64,000 nucleotides of DNA from Citrobacter portucalensis (GCF_002042885.1 NZ_MVFY01000011.1:62001-126000), one strand, 5' to 3'; counted from the first letter of the stretch, positions 36,494-47,321 are shown. Notes: generated by a model not told the origin, from the letters alone. Numbers and translations: made by a program.

Positions 36494-37288
36494 ATGAAAA
36501 ATAAACTACTCAGTGGAATGGTGTTGTTCATGGTTTCGGCCACCGCGATGGCACAACAATCCTTCAGCACACCAGACCAGGCAACAGATGCGCTGGCAAA
36601 CGCTATCAGTGAGCAAAATGAAAGTGCAATGAGCAACCTGCTCGGGGAAAACTGGCGTGATTTTCTGCCGCCAGAAGGCGTCGATCCTGATGCGGTTGAT
36701 CGCTTCCTGCGTGACTGGAAGGTACGCCATAGCACTGTCATCGACGGCAATACGGCGCATCTTGTGGTTGGGGACAGCGACTGGCAACTGCCAATCCCGG
36801 TCGTCAAAAACGCTTCAGGCTGGCAATTTGATATCAAGGAAGCGGCCGAAGAGATCCTGACCCGTGAGATTGGACGCAACGAACTTGCTGCCATCGAGGC
36901 GTTGCACGCCTATGTGGATGCTCAGCAGAGCTATTTTGCGATGAACCAGAAATACGCGCAAAAGATTGTCAGTTCTGAAGGGAAAAAGGATGGTCTGTAC
37001 TGGCCTGTTTCGCCGGGCGAAGCGCCAAGCCCGCTTGGCCCAGCCTTCAGTCCACAGGAGCCGGGCATGGGCTATCACGGCTATCGCTTCCGGATCCTTC
37101 CCGATAAAACCAGCGGTTTTGCCATGGTAGCCTGGCCCGTTAGCTACGATCACACCGGCGTGATGAGTTTTATGATTAACGGTGAAGACAAAGTCTACCA
37201 GGCCGATCTCGGTGTTGAATCACAGCAGAAAGCACAAGCGTTAACCACATTCCATCCGGATAAAAACTGGCAACCTGTAGCGCCCTAA
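36494..37288 (+). CDS. DUF2950 periplasmic protein
   Basis: 264 aa with a signal peptide ending AMA|QQSF. It matches the DUF2950 pattern: an NTF2-like N-terminal part (DQATDALANAISEQNESAMSNLLG), then YHGYRFRILPD and a C-terminal VSYDHTGVMSFMINGEDKVYQADLG. Function unknown. AAGGGAACC precedes the ATG at 36494 and only 10 bases separate it from yacH, so the two are one operon; DUF3300-DUF2950 pairing suggests a joint envelope function. Confidence 0.82.
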   Translation: MKNKLLSGMVLFMVSATAMAQQSFSTPDQATDALANAISEQNESAMSNLLGENWRDFLPPEGVDPDAVDRFLRDWKVRHSTVIDGNTAHLVVGDSDWQLPIPVVKNASGWQFDIKEAAEEILTREIGRNELAAIEALHAYVDAQQSYFAMNQKYAQKIVSSEGKKDGLYWPVSPGEAPSPLGPAFSPQEPGMGYHGYRFRILPDKTSGFAMVAWPVSYDHTGVMSFMINGEDKVYQADLGVESQQKAQALTTFHPDKNWQPVAP

Positions 37289-37307
37289 TACCGAGTCGGA
37301 AGGTTAG

Positions 37308-37339
37308 TAGGCCGGGTAAGGCATAGCCGCCCCCCGGCA
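37308..37339. repeat. REP palindrome after the DUF2950 gene
   Basis: aggccgggtaaggcatagcc...ccccggc, a REP unit in the gap between the convergent DUF2950 and TraT-like genes. Confidence 0.75.
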
Positions 37340-37351
37340 ACCCGCAACAAA

Positions 37352-38083
37352 TTACAGGATGTTAGCGACAGATTTCGCCAGTTGAGCTTCCAACACCGGC
37401 TTCGCTTCTTCGAACTTCAGATTCACTTTGTTAGCATTAGACACAACGCGGGTCTGGTATTTTGCGCGATCGCCTTGCGCGCTGCTGGTTTGCAGCTTGA
37501 TGCCAGATGTCCCTTGACGCAATGCAGCAACATTATCCGTTGTCACTTTCGCTTTGCTGCGTTCAGAGATTTGCAGGTCAGTAACCATGGTGTAGTTTAC
37601 GTCTTCCACCATCGCATCCGCGGCCATGCCGATCAGCCCCGCCGCGATACCAACACCCAGCGCCGCACCAGAGGAGTTGCTGTTATAAGCGGTAATCCCC
37701 GCGCCCAGCGCTGCGCCCATCGCGGCACCTTCGTAACCCGTTTTCAGGAAGCCTTGAGCTTCACGCAGATCCATTTTGTCCGCTTTCAACACGTTCGCCT
37801 GCACCCAGTAATAAGCGCTGTCTGGCGAACTGGTCACTTTATACCCCTTCGCTGACAGGTCATTTGCCAGCAGGGTTTGCAGGTTACTCATGTCTTTGTC
37901 AGAGGTGTTTTTTACCTGAATGTAGACGGTCTTCTCGCTGGAAGGCTCCAGCCAGATGGTTTCACTCATCTGCGTTTTCACTTCAAGGTTACGTTTTTTA
38001 ACGGCGGTGGTCATCGCACCACAACCGGTCAGCGTCATTGTCGCGACAACCATGCCAACAACCGCGATTTTTTTTAAAGACAT
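37352..38083 (-). CDS. traT: TraT-like outer-membrane lipoprotein
   Basis: 243 aa, the length of F-plasmid TraT, the surface-exclusion and serum (complement) resistance lipoprotein. Lipobox LTGC at residues 18-21 puts the lipidated Cys at 21; two glycine/alanine-rich hydrophobic stretches (about 133-170) are typical of the family. AAGGAAAA precedes the ATG at 38083. Unlike plasmid TraT it stands alone on the chromosome next to lpd, with no conjugation genes, so the likely role is envelope-related rather than surface exclusion. Chromosomal relatives exist in other enterobacteria as I recall. Confidence 0.85.
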   Translation of the reverse strand: MSLKKIAVVGMVVATMTLTGCGAMTTAVKKRNLEVKTQMSETIWLEPSSEKTVYIQVKNTSDKDMSNLQTLLANDLSAKGYKVTSSPDSAYYWVQANVLKADKMDLREAQGFLKTGYEGAAMGAALGAGITAYNSNSSGAALGVGIAAGLIGMAADAMVEDVNYTMVTDLQISERSKAKVTTDNVAALRQGTSGIKLQTSSAQGDRAKYQTRVVSNANKVNLKFEEAKPVLEAQLAKSVANIL

Positions 38084-38234
38084 GTATTTTCCTTTTTCGT
38101 GTAATAGAGAGTCCAGAGCCTCTTCTCCGTGCGGCCAGTAGCCACACAATGGCGAAAAAAGTATCGGCAGTTGCGCAATTTTTTTTAGTGGAAATATCAA
38201 TGAGATGACTACTAAAACTGGTAGTTTTCAGGCA

Positions 38235-38268
38235 AAAAAAACGCCTCCGAAGAGGCGTTTTCACAAAA
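38235..38268 (-). terminator. Rho-independent terminator after lpd
   Basis: ACGCCTC / GAGGCGT (38241-38247 and 38252-38258) with a CGAA loop; on the minus strand eight Ts follow, and on the plus side TTTTC, so it may also work the other way. Confidence 0.92.
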
Positions 38269-38277
38269 GCGGGAAGA

Positions 38278-39702
38278 TTACTTTTTCTTCGCTTTCGGGT
38301 TTGGCAGGTCGGTAATGCTACCTTCAAAGATTTCTGCCGCCAGGCCCACGGACTCGTGCAGAGTCGGGTGCGCGTGGATGGTCAGCGCGATATCTTCTGC
38401 GTCACAACCCATTTCGATCGCCAGACCGATTTCGCCCAGCAGCTCGCCGCCGTTGGTACCGACAATCGCACCACCGATAACACGGTGAGATTCTTTGTCG
38501 AAAATCAGTTTGGTCATACCGTCTGCGCAATCGGAAGCGATAGCACGGCCAGAAGCAGCCCACGGGAAGGTGGCGGTTTCGTAGCTAATGCCTTTTTCTT
38601 TCGCTTCTTTCTCGGTCAGACCAACCCATGCAACTTCTGGTTCAGTGTATGCAATGGATGGGATAACTTTCGGATCGAAGTAGTGTTTCTTGCCGGCGAT
38701 AACTTCAGCGGCAACGTGACCTTCATGAACACCTTTGTGTGCCAGCATCGGCTGACCGACGATATCGCCGATAGCAAAGATGTGCGGTACGTTGGTGCGC
38801 AGCTGTTTGTCAACGCGGATGAAGCCACGGTCGTCAACTTCCACGCCAGCTTTGCCCGCGTCGAGGTTTTTACCGTTCGGTACACGACCGATAGCGACCA
38901 GCACAGCATCGTAACGCTGAGCTTCGGCAGGGGCTTTTTTGCCTTCCATGGAAACGTAGATACCGTCTTCTTTCGCTTCAACGGCGGTCACTTTGGTTTC
39001 CAGCATCAGGTTGAACTTCTTGCTGATGCGCTTGGTGAAGACTTTAACCACGTCTTTGTCGGCAGCCGGGATAACCTGATCGAACATTTCAACCACGTCG
39101 ATCTCTGAACCCAGCGCATGGTACACGGTACCCATTTCCAGACCGATGATACCGCCGCCCATTACCAGCAGGCGCTTAGGAACAGTTTTCAATTCCAGTG
39201 CATCGGTGGAATCCCACACGCGCGGATCTTCATGCGGAATAAACGGCAGTTCGATCGGACGGGAACCCGCCGCGATGATTGCGTTGTCGAAGTTGATCAC
39301 GGTTTTGCCGTTTTCGCCTTCAACTTCCAGGGTGTTTGCCCCGGTAAATTTACCCAGACCGTTAACCACTTTCACTTTACGGCCTTTGGCCATACCCGCC
39401 AGACCGCCGGTCAGCTGAGTGATAACTTTTTCTTTCCAGGTACGAATCTTGTCGATATCGGTTTTCGGCTCGCCAAAAACGATACCGTGTTCAGCCAGCG
39501 CTTTGGCTTCTTCGATAACTTTTGCTACGTGCAGCAGCGCTTTAGAAGGGATACAGCCGACGTTCAGACAAACACCGCCAAGGGTGCTGTAACGTTCTAC
39601 GATGACGGTCTCCAGACCTAAATCTGCGCAACGGAAGGCAGCAGAGTAACCTGCAGGGCCTGCCCCAAGTACCACGACCTGAGTTTTGATTTCAGTGCTC
39701 AT
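38278..39702 (-). CDS. lpd: Dihydrolipoamide dehydrogenase (E3)
   Basis: FAD/NAD disulfide oxidoreductase shared by the pyruvate and 2-oxoglutarate dehydrogenases and the glycine cleavage system. FAD-binding GAGPAGYSAA at 13-22, redox pair C45/C50 (GGVCLNVGC), NAD-binding GGGIIGLE, and the catalytic HAHPT near the C-terminus are intact. 474 aa. Two ATGs in tandem (39705 and 39702); the second is chosen for its spacing from AAGAGGT and agreement with E. coli. Lies 175 bases after aceF with its own promoter region. Confidence 0.97.
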   Translation of the reverse strand: MSTEIKTQVVVLGAGPAGYSAAFRCADLGLETVIVERYSTLGGVCLNVGCIPSKALLHVAKVIEEAKALAEHGIVFGEPKTDIDKIRTWKEKVITQLTGGLAGMAKGRKVKVVNGLGKFTGANTLEVEGENGKTVINFDNAIIAAGSRPIELPFIPHEDPRVWDSTDALELKTVPKRLLVMGGGIIGLEMGTVYHALGSEIDVVEMFDQVIPAADKDVVKVFTKRISKKFNLMLETKVTAVEAKEDGIYVSMEGKKAPAEAQRYDAVLVAIGRVPNGKNLDAGKAGVEVDDRGFIRVDKQLRTNVPHIFAIGDIVGQPMLAHKGVHEGHVAAEVIAGKKHYFDPKVIPSIAYTEPEVAWVGLTEKEAKEKGISYETATFPWAASGRAIASDCADGMTKLIFDKESHRVIGGAIVGTNGGELLGEIGLAIEMGCDAEDIALTIHAHPTLHESVGLAAEIFEGSITDLPNPKAKKK

Positions 39703-39841
39703 CATGACCTCTTAATTTATACCCGTCGTCCAGCGGGTCGTTCTATCCGCCCGTATTTTACAAAATTGTTAACAATTTTGAAACAACAAACGGCAACCGA
39801 TTTGTCTTTCGCACAATAACCTCACTGACTTCATGAGATTA

Positions 39842-39876
39842 CCAGAAAAAAGCCGGCCGTCGGGCCGGCTTTTTCG
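39842..39876 (-). terminator. Rho-independent terminator after aceF
   Basis: AAAAAGCCGGCC / GGCCGGCTTTTT flanking a short loop, with A-run and T-run on either side, two bases beyond the aceF stop. Not all transcripts stop here, as lpd is also read from the pdhR promoter in E. coli. Confidence 0.92.
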
Positions 39877-39877
39877 C

Positions 39878-41767
39878 TTACATCACCAGGCGGCGAATGT
39901 CAGACAGCATGTTGTTGATGATGGTGATAAAGCGCGCACCATCCGCACCGTCAATTACACGGTGGTCGAAGGAGAGCGAAATCGGCATCATCAGACGCGG
40001 CATAAACTCTTTACCGTTCCACACTGGCTCCATAGAGGACTTGGAGACACCGAGGATAGCCACTTCCGGCGCGTTCACAATCGGCGCGAAGTGGGTAGTA
40101 CCCAGGCCACCGATGCTGGAGATGGTGAAGCAACCGCCCTGCATTTCGCCAGCGGTCAGCTTGCCATCACGCGCTTTCTTGGAGATCACGGTCAGTTCAC
40201 GAGACAGCTCGGTAATGCTCTTCTTGTTCACGTCTTTGAAGACCGGAACAACCAGACCATTCGGAGTATCAACCGCTACACCGATGTTGATGTATTTCTT
40301 CAGGGTCAGGCGCTGACCGTCTTCAGACAGGGAGCTGTTGAAGCGCGGCATCTGTTCCAGAGCTGCGGCAACGGCTTTCATGATGAAGACTACTGGGGTG
40401 AATTTCACGTCCAGTTTACGTTTTTCAGCTTCGGCGTTCTGCTGTTTACGGAACGCTTCCAGATCGGTGATATCGGTCTTATCGAAGTGAGTAACGTGCG
40501 GGATCATCACCCAGTTACGGCTCAGGTTAGCACCAGAGATTTTCTGGATACGGCCCAGTTCCACTTCTTCGATTTCACCAAACTTGCTGAAGTCCACTTT
40601 CGGCCAAGGCAGCATGCCCGGGATACCGCCACCTGCTGCTGCAGTCGGAGCCGCTTCAGCACGCTTGATAGCGTCTTTCACGTAAGCCTGAACGTCTTCA
40701 CGCAGGATACGACCTTTACGGCCAGAACCTTTCACTTTCGCCAGGTTCACACCGAATTCGCGCGCCAGGCGACGAATCAGCGGCGTTGCATGAACGTAAG
40801 CGTCGTTTTCAGCAAACTCAGATTTGCCTTCCGCTTTTGCGGCCGGAGCTGCGGCTTGCGCAGGCGCTGGTGCAGCGGCCGGAGCCGGAGCTGCTGCTTG
40901 TGCAGGAGCGGCTGCAGGTGCTGCGCCTTCGACTTCGAAGACCATAATCAGAGAACCGGTTTTAACTTTGTCGCCGGTGCTGATTTTGATTTCTTTCACG
41001 GTACCCGCGAACGGTGCCGGAACTTCCATCGACGCTTTATCGCCTTCAACGGTGATCAGTGACTGCTCAGCGGCAATTTTATCGCCCACTTTAACCATCA
41101 CTTCAGTGACTTCAACTTCGTCACCACCGATATCCGGTACGTTAACTTCTTTCGAGCCGGAAGCTGCCGGAGCCGCCGCTGCTGCTGGAGCAGCCGCCTG
41201 AGCCGGTGCAGCAGCAGGCGCTGCGCCCGCCACTTCGAAGACCATAATCAGGGAACCGGTAGACACTTTGTCACCCGTGTTGATTTTGATCTCTTTAACG
41301 GTACCTGCGAACGGCGCCGGAACTTCCATAGAGGCTTTGTCACCTTCAACGGTGATCAGAGACTGTTCAGCCGCAACGGTGTCGCCCACTTTAACCATGA
41401 TCTCGGTAACTTCTACTTCGTCGCCGCCGATGTCAGGTACGTGTACGTCTTTCGCCGCAGAGGCAGCAGGTGCTGCTGCCGGAGCTGCTTCTTTCTTCTC
41501 TTCTGCCTGAACAGGTGCAGCAGGTGCTGCACCGTCGGCGGAATCGAAAATCATGATCAGTTTGCCGGTCTCAGTTTTGTCGCCAACAGAGACTTTGATC
41601 TCTTTAACGATACCCGCCTGAGGGGACGGAACTTCCATAGAGGCTTTGTCGCCTTCTACGGTGATCAGCGACTGTTCAGCTTCAACTTTGTCGCCTACTT
41701 TGACCAGGATCTCGGTGATTTCAACTTCATCAGCCCCGATGTCCGGTACATTGATTTCGATAGCCAT
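39878..41767 (-). CDS. aceF: Dihydrolipoamide acetyltransferase (E2)
   Basis: Core of the pyruvate dehydrogenase complex, 629 aa. Three lipoyl domains in tandem, each with the lipoylated Lys in [11 protein letters not shown] (K41 in the first), separated by Ala/Pro-rich swinging linkers; then the peripheral-subunit-binding domain ([25 protein letters not shown]..) and the catalytic domain with SFDHRVIDG. The triplicated lipoyl domains make the DNA internally repetitive. 14 bases downstream of aceE. Confidence 0.97.
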   Translation of the reverse strand: MAIEINVPDIGADEVEITEILVKVGDKVEAEQSLITVEGDKASMEVPSPQAGIVKEIKVSVGDKTETGKLIMIFDSADGAAPAAPVQAEEKKEAAPAAAPAASAAKDVHVPDIGGDEVEVTEIMVKVGDTVAAEQSLITVEGDKASMEVPAPFAGTVKEIKINTGDKVSTGSLIMVFEVAGAAPAAAPAQAAAPAAAAAPAASGSKEVNVPDIGGDEVEVTEVMVKVGDKIAAEQSLITVEGDKASMEVPAPFAGTVKEIKISTGDKVKTGSLIMVFEVEGAAPAAAPAQAAAPAPAAAPAPAQAAAPAAKAEGKSEFAENDAYVHATPLIRRLAREFGVNLAKVKGSGRKGRILREDVQAYVKDAIKRAEAAPTAAAGGGIPGMLPWPKVDFSKFGEIEEVELGRIQKISGANLSRNWVMIPHVTHFDKTDITDLEAFRKQQNAEAEKRKLDVKFTPVVFIMKAVAAALEQMPRFNSSLSEDGQRLTLKKYINIGVAVDTPNGLVVPVFKDVNKKSITELSRELTVISKKARDGKLTAGEMQGGCFTISSIGGLGTTHFAPIVNAPEVAILGVSKSSMEPVWNGKEFMPRLMMPISLSFDHRVIDGADGARFITIINNMLSDIRRLVM

Positions 41768-41781
41768 TATTCTTTTACCTC

Positions 41782-44445
41782 TTACGCCAGACGCGGGTTA
41801 ACTTTATCTGCATCGATGTTGAATTTGATGATTGCGTCAGCAACCACTTTCTTATCGATTTCGCCACGTTTAGCCAGTTCGCCCAGGGCCGCTACAACCA
41901 CGTAGGAAGCATCAACTTCGAAGTGGTGACGCAGGTTTTCACGGCTGTCAGAGCGACCGAAACCGTCAGTACCCAGTACGCGATAATCATCAGCCGGTAC
42001 ATAAGTACGAACCTGTTCGGCAAACAGTTTCATATAGTCAGTAGATGCCACTGCCGGAGCGTCGTTCATCACCTGAGCGATGTACGGAACGCGCGGAGTT
42101 TCCATCGGGTGCAGCATGTTCCAGCGCTCACAATCCTGGCCATCACGCGCCAGTTCAGTGAAGGAGGTTACGCTGTAAACGTCAGATCCTACACCGTAGT
42201 CGTTCGCCAGGATCTGTGCTGCTTCACGCACGTGACGCAGGATAGAACCGGAGCCCAGCAGCTGAACTTTACCTTTCTTACCTTCGAGGGTTTCGAGTTT
42301 GTAGATACCTTTACGGATACCTTCCTCGGCACCTGCTGGCATTGCCGGCATGTGGTAGTTTTCGTTCAGCGTGGTGATGTAGTAGTAAACGTTCTCTTGT
42401 TTCTCACCGTACATACGCTCCAGACCATCGTGCATGATGACCGCAACTTCGTACGCGTAAGACGGATCGTAAGAGATACAGTTCGGGATAGTCAGAGACT
42501 GAATATGGCTGTGACCATCTTCGTGCTGCAGACCTTCACCGTTCAGCGTCGTACGACCGGAAGTACCACCAATCAGGAAGCCACGAGCCTGTTGGTCGCC
42601 TGCCTGCCAGCACAGGTCACCAATACGCTGGAACCCGAACATGGAGTAGTAGATGTAGAACGGGATCATCGGCAGATCGTTGGTGCTGTAAGAAGTCGCA
42701 GCAGCCAGCCAGGATGCGCCTGCACCCAGTTCGTTGATACCTTCCTGCAGGATCTGACCTTTCTCGTCTTCTTTGTAGTAAGCAACCTGCTCACGGTCCT
42801 GCGGGGTGTACTGCTGACCGTTCGGGCTGTAGATACCAATCTGACGGAACAGACCTTCCATACCGAAAGTACGCGCTTCGTCAGCGATGATCGGAACCAG
42901 ACGATCTTTGATCGACTTGTTCTTCAGCATCACGTTCAGGGCACGAACGAAAGCGATAGTGGTGGAGATTTCTTTGTTCTGCTCTTCCAGCAGCGCACCG
43001 AAGTCTTCCAGAGCTGGCAGTTCCAGCTTCTCGGTGAAGTTCGGCTGACGAGCTGGCAGGTAGCCATGCAGTTTCTGACGCTGAGCGTGCAGATAAGTGT
43101 GCTCTTCAGAACCTTCCGGGAAGGTGATGTAAGACAGGTTTTCAACCTGCTCATCGGTCACAGGAACGTTGAAACGGTCGCGGATATAACGCACGCCGTC
43201 CATGTTCATTTTCTTAACCTGGTGAGCGATGTTTTTACCTTCAGCAGTGTCACCCATGCCGTAACCTTTGATGGTATGGGCCAGGATTACAGTTGCTCTG
43301 CCTTTGGTTTCCTGCGCTTTTTTCAGTGCAGCGTAGACTTTCTTCGGATCGTGACCACCACGGTTCAGAGCCCAAATCTGCTCGTCAGTCCAGTCAGCAA
43401 CCAGTGCTGCGGTTTCCGGGTATTTACCGAAGAAGTGCTCACGTACGTATGCGCCATCTTTGGATTTGAAGGTCTGGTAGTCGCCGTCAACGGTTTCGTT
43501 CATCAGCTGGATCAGTTTACCGCTGGTGTCTTTACGCAGCAGCTCATCCCAACGACCGCCCCACATGACTTTGATAACGTTCCAGCCAGCGCCCGCGAAG
43601 ATGCCTTCCAGTTCATTAACAATCTTGCCGTTACCGGTTACCGGGCCGTCAAGACGCTGCAGGTTACAGTTGATAACAAAGACCAGGTTGTCCAGTTTTT
43701 CACGGGTCGCGATGGTGATCGCACCTTTAGATTCTGGCTCATCCATCTCGCCGTCGCCTAGGAAGGCGTAAACGGTCTGTTTAGAGGTATCTTTCAGGCC
43801 ACGGTGTTCCAGATATTTCAGGAATTTAGCCTGGTAGATAGCACCGATTGGGCCCAGACCCATAGATACGGTCGGGAACTGCCAGAATTCTGGCATCAGT
43901 TTCGGGTGCGGATAGGAAGACAGGCCTTTGCCATGTACTTCCTGACGGAAGTTGTTCATCTGCTCTTCAGTCAGACGACCTTCCAGGAATGCGCGTGCGT
44001 AGATGCCCGGAGAGATGTGACCCTGGAAGTACACCAGATCGCCGCCATCTTGCTCGTTGCGTGCGCGGAAGAAGTGGTTGAAGCAAACATCATATACCGT
44101 TGCGGAGGACTGGAAGGATGCCATGTGGCCACCCAGCTCGAGGTCCTTTTTAGACGCGCGCAGTACGGTCATAATGGCGTTCCAGCGGATAGCAGAACGA
44201 ATACGACGTTCCAGCTCCAGATTGCCCGGGTATTCCGGTTCATCTTCAACGGCAATAGTGTTTACATAATTGCTGGCCCCTGCACCTGCCGCTACTTTCA
44301 CGCCGCCTTTGCGAGCTTCTGAAAGCAGTTGGTCGATCAGATACTGAGCACGCTCAACACCTTCTTCACGGATGACCGATTCGATCGCCTGTAGCCAGTC
44401 GCGAGTTTCGATCGGATCCACGTCATTTGGGAAACGTTCTGACAT
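41782..44445 (-). CDS. aceE: Pyruvate dehydrogenase E1 component
   Basis: Thiamine-diphosphate-dependent decarboxylase of the pyruvate dehydrogenase complex, 887 aa as in E. coli. The thiamine-diphosphate/magnesium motif [10 protein letters not shown] (about residue 230) is intact, as are [16 protein letters not shown] and the C-terminal [13 protein letters not shown]. First enzyme gene of the pdhR-aceE-aceF-lpd operon; the 163-base gap from pdhR contains no strong terminator. Confidence 0.98.
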   Translation of the reverse strand: MSERFPNDVDPIETRDWLQAIESVIREEGVERAQYLIDQLLSEARKGGVKVAAGAGASNYVNTIAVEDEPEYPGNLELERRIRSAIRWNAIMTVLRASKKDLELGGHMASFQSSATVYDVCFNHFFRARNEQDGGDLVYFQGHISPGIYARAFLEGRLTEEQMNNFRQEVHGKGLSSYPHPKLMPEFWQFPTVSMGLGPIGAIYQAKFLKYLEHRGLKDTSKQTVYAFLGDGEMDEPESKGAITIATREKLDNLVFVINCNLQRLDGPVTGNGKIVNELEGIFAGAGWNVIKVMWGGRWDELLRKDTSGKLIQLMNETVDGDYQTFKSKDGAYVREHFFGKYPETAALVADWTDEQIWALNRGGHDPKKVYAALKKAQETKGRATVILAHTIKGYGMGDTAEGKNIAHQVKKMNMDGVRYIRDRFNVPVTDEQVENLSYITFPEGSEEHTYLHAQRQKLHGYLPARQPNFTEKLELPALEDFGALLEEQNKEISTTIAFVRALNVMLKNKSIKDRLVPIIADEARTFGMEGLFRQIGIYSPNGQQYTPQDREQVAYYKEDEKGQILQEGINELGAGASWLAAATSYSTNDLPMIPFYIYYSMFGFQRIGDLCWQAGDQQARGFLIGGTSGRTTLNGEGLQHEDGHSHIQSLTIPNCISYDPSYAYEVAVIMHDGLERMYGEKQENVYYYITTLNENYHMPAMPAGAEEGIRKGIYKLETLEGKKGKVQLLGSGSILRHVREAAQILANDYGVGSDVYSVTSFTELARDGQDCERWNMLHPMETPRVPYIAQVMNDAPAVASTDYMKLFAEQVRTYVPADDYRVLGTDGFGRSDSRENLRHHFEVDASYVVVAALGELAKRGEIDKKVVADAIIKFNIDADKVNPRLA

Positions 44446-44608
44446 GGGGGTATTCCTTATCTATCTAATACGTTGAGTTATCTGGAACCTGTCCCATTAC
44501 GTTCTCGCCAGAGAGCGTAATAAGACAGGTTCTGCGTTTAGTTGCCGCGCACTTTATATGGCGCTTGATTTACAACATCTTCTGGTTAACGTTCTACCAG
44601 AAAAATCA

Positions 44609-45373
44609 CTAATTCTTTCGTTGCTCCAGACGGCGTAAGGCGCGTTCACGACGGCTTTCCTCACGGCTTCTGTCCAGCAGGATCTCTTCGATAAACGCCA
44701 GGTGACGGTGGGACGCTTCACGCGCCTCTTCCGGCTTCCCGGCAATAATTGCTTCAAAAATACGGGTACGGTGACTGCTAACCAGTGGCAGCATTTCACG
44801 ACGCGCATACAGCAATTCGAAGTTTTGCCGAACGTTCTGGGCCAGCATCGGTTCCATACACCTTAGCAAATGGAGCAGCACCACATTGTGTGCCGCTTCG
44901 GTGACAGCAATTTGATACTGGAGTACCGCATCAGATTCGCCGTCAAGATCGCCGGACTGTTGAGCAAGCTCGATCGCATGGTGGAGTTCACGGATACGCG
45001 TTTTGTCTTCATCCGTGCTGCGCAGTGCAGCGTAATAAGCCGCAATACCTTCCAGCGCATGGCGCGTCTCAAGCAGGTCAAACTGGGATTCAGGATGGTC
45101 GGAGAGCAGCTCTACCAGTGGGTCGCTAAAGCTCTGCCACAGGCTGCTCTGAACAAAAGTGCCACCGCCCTGACGACGAAGCAGTAAGCCCTTCGCTTCA
45201 AGGCGTTGGATCGCCTCGCGTAAGGAGGGGCGGGAGACGTCGAACTGTTTTGCCAGCTCGCGTTCCGGTGGGAGTTTTTCTCCGGGGCGAAGTGTCCCCT
45301 CAAGAATTAAAAACTCCAGCTGCTGCTCAATCACATCGGAGAGTTTTGGTTGGCGGATTTTGCTGTAGGCCAT
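44609..45373 (-). CDS. pdhR: GntR-family pyruvate dehydrogenase regulator
   Basis: 254-aa FadR-subfamily repressor released by pyruvate. N-terminal winged helix ([30 protein letters not shown]) and a C-terminal FCD all-helical ligand domain. It represses its own operon and respiratory genes in E. coli. A perfect operator lies 33 bases upstream of its start. C-terminus ends RLEQRKN as in E. coli. Confidence 0.97.
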   Translation of the reverse strand: MAYSKIRQPKLSDVIEQQLEFLILEGTLRPGEKLPPERELAKQFDVSRPSLREAIQRLEAKGLLLRRQGGGTFVQSSLWQSFSDPLVELLSDHPESQFDLLETRHALEGIAAYYAALRSTDEDKTRIRELHHAIELAQQSGDLDGESDAVLQYQIAVTEAAHNVVLLHLLRCMEPMLAQNVRQNFELLYARREMLPLVSSHRTRIFEAIIAGKPEEAREASHRHLAFIEEILLDRSREESRRERALRRLEQRKN

Positions 45374-45405
45374 GATTTCCTGTCTTAAGCCATTTGCCCG
45401 GAGTC

Positions 45406-45422
45406 AATTGGTCTTACCAATT
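45406..45422. promoter_or_regulatory. PdhR operator
   Basis: AATTGGTCTTACCAATT, a near-perfect palindrome matching the PdhR box ATTGGTnnnACCAAT on both arms, placed over the pdhR promoter; gives pyruvate-controlled autoregulation. Confidence 0.92.
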
Positions 45423-45827
45423 TCATGTTCTTGACGCTAAAGTAACAAAGTATTCACCTTCTGTCCATACAGGTTTTGATTGAAATCAGTAAAGGAGGCA
45501 TATTTTAACAACATTACAGAAATAACGTTTCAAACATGTAACTATGCACAAATGTTAAATTTACCCACCTCGGGGTAGTTTTAACGGAATTGAAACGAAA
45601 AATTATCTCATCTGAACCGATTCACCTGCTTATTTATCGATATATCAACCACTATTAATGAATAGAAATTCAAAATGGAAATTTTGTGGTAGATAAACTC
45701 GCATTTACAAATGGTTTCTTTTTATTCAACTCGTCATCTTCCCCGCATAAAGCAGGTGCATTCGCGCTCGCATATCATTATTCTGATCAAGACAAAAGCA
45801 TTAAGGCAACATTTTATCAAAAGCATC

Positions 45828-45868
45828 TGTAAACAAATTAATACAACAAACGGAATTGCAAACTTACA
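45828..45868 (+). promoter_or_regulatory. Paired TyrR boxes upstream of aroP
   Basis: Box 1 (45828-45845) begins TGTAAA and ends ATACA; box 2 (45851-45868) ends CTTACA. Both keep the invariant G and C 14 bases apart, and they start 23 bases apart, the usual strong/weak pair. TyrR with tyrosine, phenylalanine or tryptophan represses aroP in E. coli. Confidence 0.7.
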
Positions 45869-45940
45869 CACGCATTGCTGCGTAGTTCAAAAAATAAGCA
45901 CTCGAAATATGAAGAGTAAAACCACACACGAGGTTTCATG

Positions 45941-47311
45941 ATGGAAAGTCAACAGCATGGCGATCAGCTCAAGCGCGGCCTTAAGAACCGCCATATACAG
46001 CTAATCGCACTGGGTGGCGCGATTGGTACCGGGTTATTCCTCGGTAGCGCATCCGTTATCCAGTCTGCAGGACCGGGTATTATTCTGGGTTACGCTATTG
46101 CCGGCTTTATCGCCTTTTTGATTATGCGTCAGTTAGGTGAAATGGTGGTTGAAGAGCCCGTTGCAGGCTCATTTAGTCACTTTGCTTATAAATACTGGGG
46201 CGGTTTCGCGGGGTTCTCTTCCGGCTGGAACTATTGGGTGCTGTACGTGCTGGTTGCCATGGCTGAGCTAACTGCCGTGGGTAAATACATCCAGTTCTGG
46301 TACCCGGAGATCCCAACATGGGTGTCTGCGGCTGCCTTCTTTGTGCTGATCAACGCCATCAACCTGACCAACGTGAAAGTGTTTGGTGAGATGGAGTTCT
46401 GGTTCGCCATTATTAAAGTCATTGCCGTCGTAGCGATGATCCTGTTCGGCGGCTGGTTACTGTTTAGCGGTAACGGCGGCCCGCAGGCCAGCGTCAGCAA
46501 CCTGTGGGACCAGGGAGGCTTCCTGCCGCATGGCTTCACCGGTCTGGTGATGATGATGGCTATTATCATGTTCTCTTTCGGTGGGCTGGAGCTGGTCGGG
46601 ATCACCGCAGCAGAAGCGGATAACCCGGAGCAAAGCATTCCCAAAGCGACTAACCAGGTTATCTACCGTATCCTGATTTTCTATGTGGGTTCGCTGGCGG
46701 TTCTGCTTTCCCTGATGCCGTGGACGCGTGTCACGGCGGATACCAGCCCGTTTGTCCTTATTTTCCACGAGCTGGGCGACACCTTTGTTGCTAATGCCCT
46801 GAACATCGTAGTGCTGACTGCCGCCCTTTCTGTCTATAACAGCTGCGTATACTGCAACAGCCGTATGCTGTTCGGTCTGGCACAGCAGGGCAATGCGCCG
46901 AAAGCGCTGATGAACGTCGACAAACGCGGTGTACCGGTGAACACCATTCTGGTTTCCGCACTGGTGACGGCTCTGTGTGTGCTGATCAACTACCTGGCAC
47001 CGGAATCCGCCTTTGGCCTGCTGATGGCGCTGGTGGTTTCCGCACTGGTGATCAACTGGGCAATGATTAGCCTGGCACACATGAAGTTCCGCAAAGCCAA
47101 ACAGCAGCAGGGTGTTACCACCCGCTTCCCGGCGCTGCTCTATCCGCTGGGTAACTGGGTGTGCCTGATTTTCATGGCTGCAGTACTGGTGATTATGCTG
47201 ATGACGCCGGGCATGGCGATCTCGGTGTACTTAATCCCTGTATGGATTGCCATTCTTGGCATCGGCTACCTGTGTAAACAGAAAACGGCCGGCGCGGTTA
47301 AAGCGCATTAA
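45941..47311 (+). CDS. aroP: Aromatic amino acid permease
   Basis: Inner-membrane importer of phenylalanine, tyrosine and tryptophan; APC superfamily with 12 membrane segments. 456 aa, near-identical to E. coli AroP. The family signature LKNRHIQLIALGGAIGTGLFLGS is at the N-terminus. Two tandem ATGs (45938, 45941); GAGG spacing favours the second. A strong terminator follows. Confidence 0.96.
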   Translation: MESQQHGDQLKRGLKNRHIQLIALGGAIGTGLFLGSASVIQSAGPGIILGYAIAGFIAFLIMRQLGEMVVEEPVAGSFSHFAYKYWGGFAGFSSGWNYWVLYVLVAMAELTAVGKYIQFWYPEIPTWVSAAAFFVLINAINLTNVKVFGEMEFWFAIIKVIAVVAMILFGGWLLFSGNGGPQASVSNLWDQGGFLPHGFTGLVMMMAIIMFSFGGLELVGITAAEADNPEQSIPKATNQVIYRILIFYVGSLAVLLSLMPWTRVTADTSPFVLIFHELGDTFVANALNIVVLTAALSVYNSCVYCNSRMLFGLAQQGNAPKALMNVDKRGVPVNTILVSALVTALCVLINYLAPESAFGLLMALVVSALVINWAMISLAHMKFRKAKQQQGVTTRFPALLYPLGNWVCLIFMAAVLVIMLMTPGMAISVYLIPVWIAILGIGYLCKQKTAGAVKAH

Positions 47312-47321
47312 TCCCCCCCTC

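Larger units (their letters stand above)
45374..45940. other. Regulatory region between divergent pdhR and aroP
   Basis: 567 bases without a supported gene. It contains the PdhR operator near pdhR and two TyrR boxes near aroP. The rest is AT-rich. An open frame at 45711-45941 (76 codons) has no ribosome site or recognisable homology and covers the TyrR boxes, so I do not call it. Confidence 0.6.

Noticed and set aside
38083-38234. Possible small gene upstream of the TraT-like gene (open extension to 38200)
   Set aside because: The extension lacks a ribosome site and conserved residues; the lipoprotein signal begins at the 38083 ATG.
39833-41062. 409-codon and shorter frames antisense to aceF
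   Set aside because: Repetitive lipoyl-domain DNA read backwards gives Ala/Ser or Arg/Phe-rich products; not genes.
40820-41520. Tandem DNA repeats of about 300 bases
   Set aside because: Explained by the three lipoyl domains of AceF; an ordinary feature of the family.
41923-43761. 612-codon open frame antisense to aceE
   Set aside because: Same reason: it exists because aceE codon use leaves the opposite strand free of stops. The Phe/Val/Arg/His-rich product resembles nothing.
45711-45941. 76-codon open frame between pdhR and aroP
   Set aside because: No ribosome site, unrecognisable product, and it covers the TyrR boxes and the aroP start.
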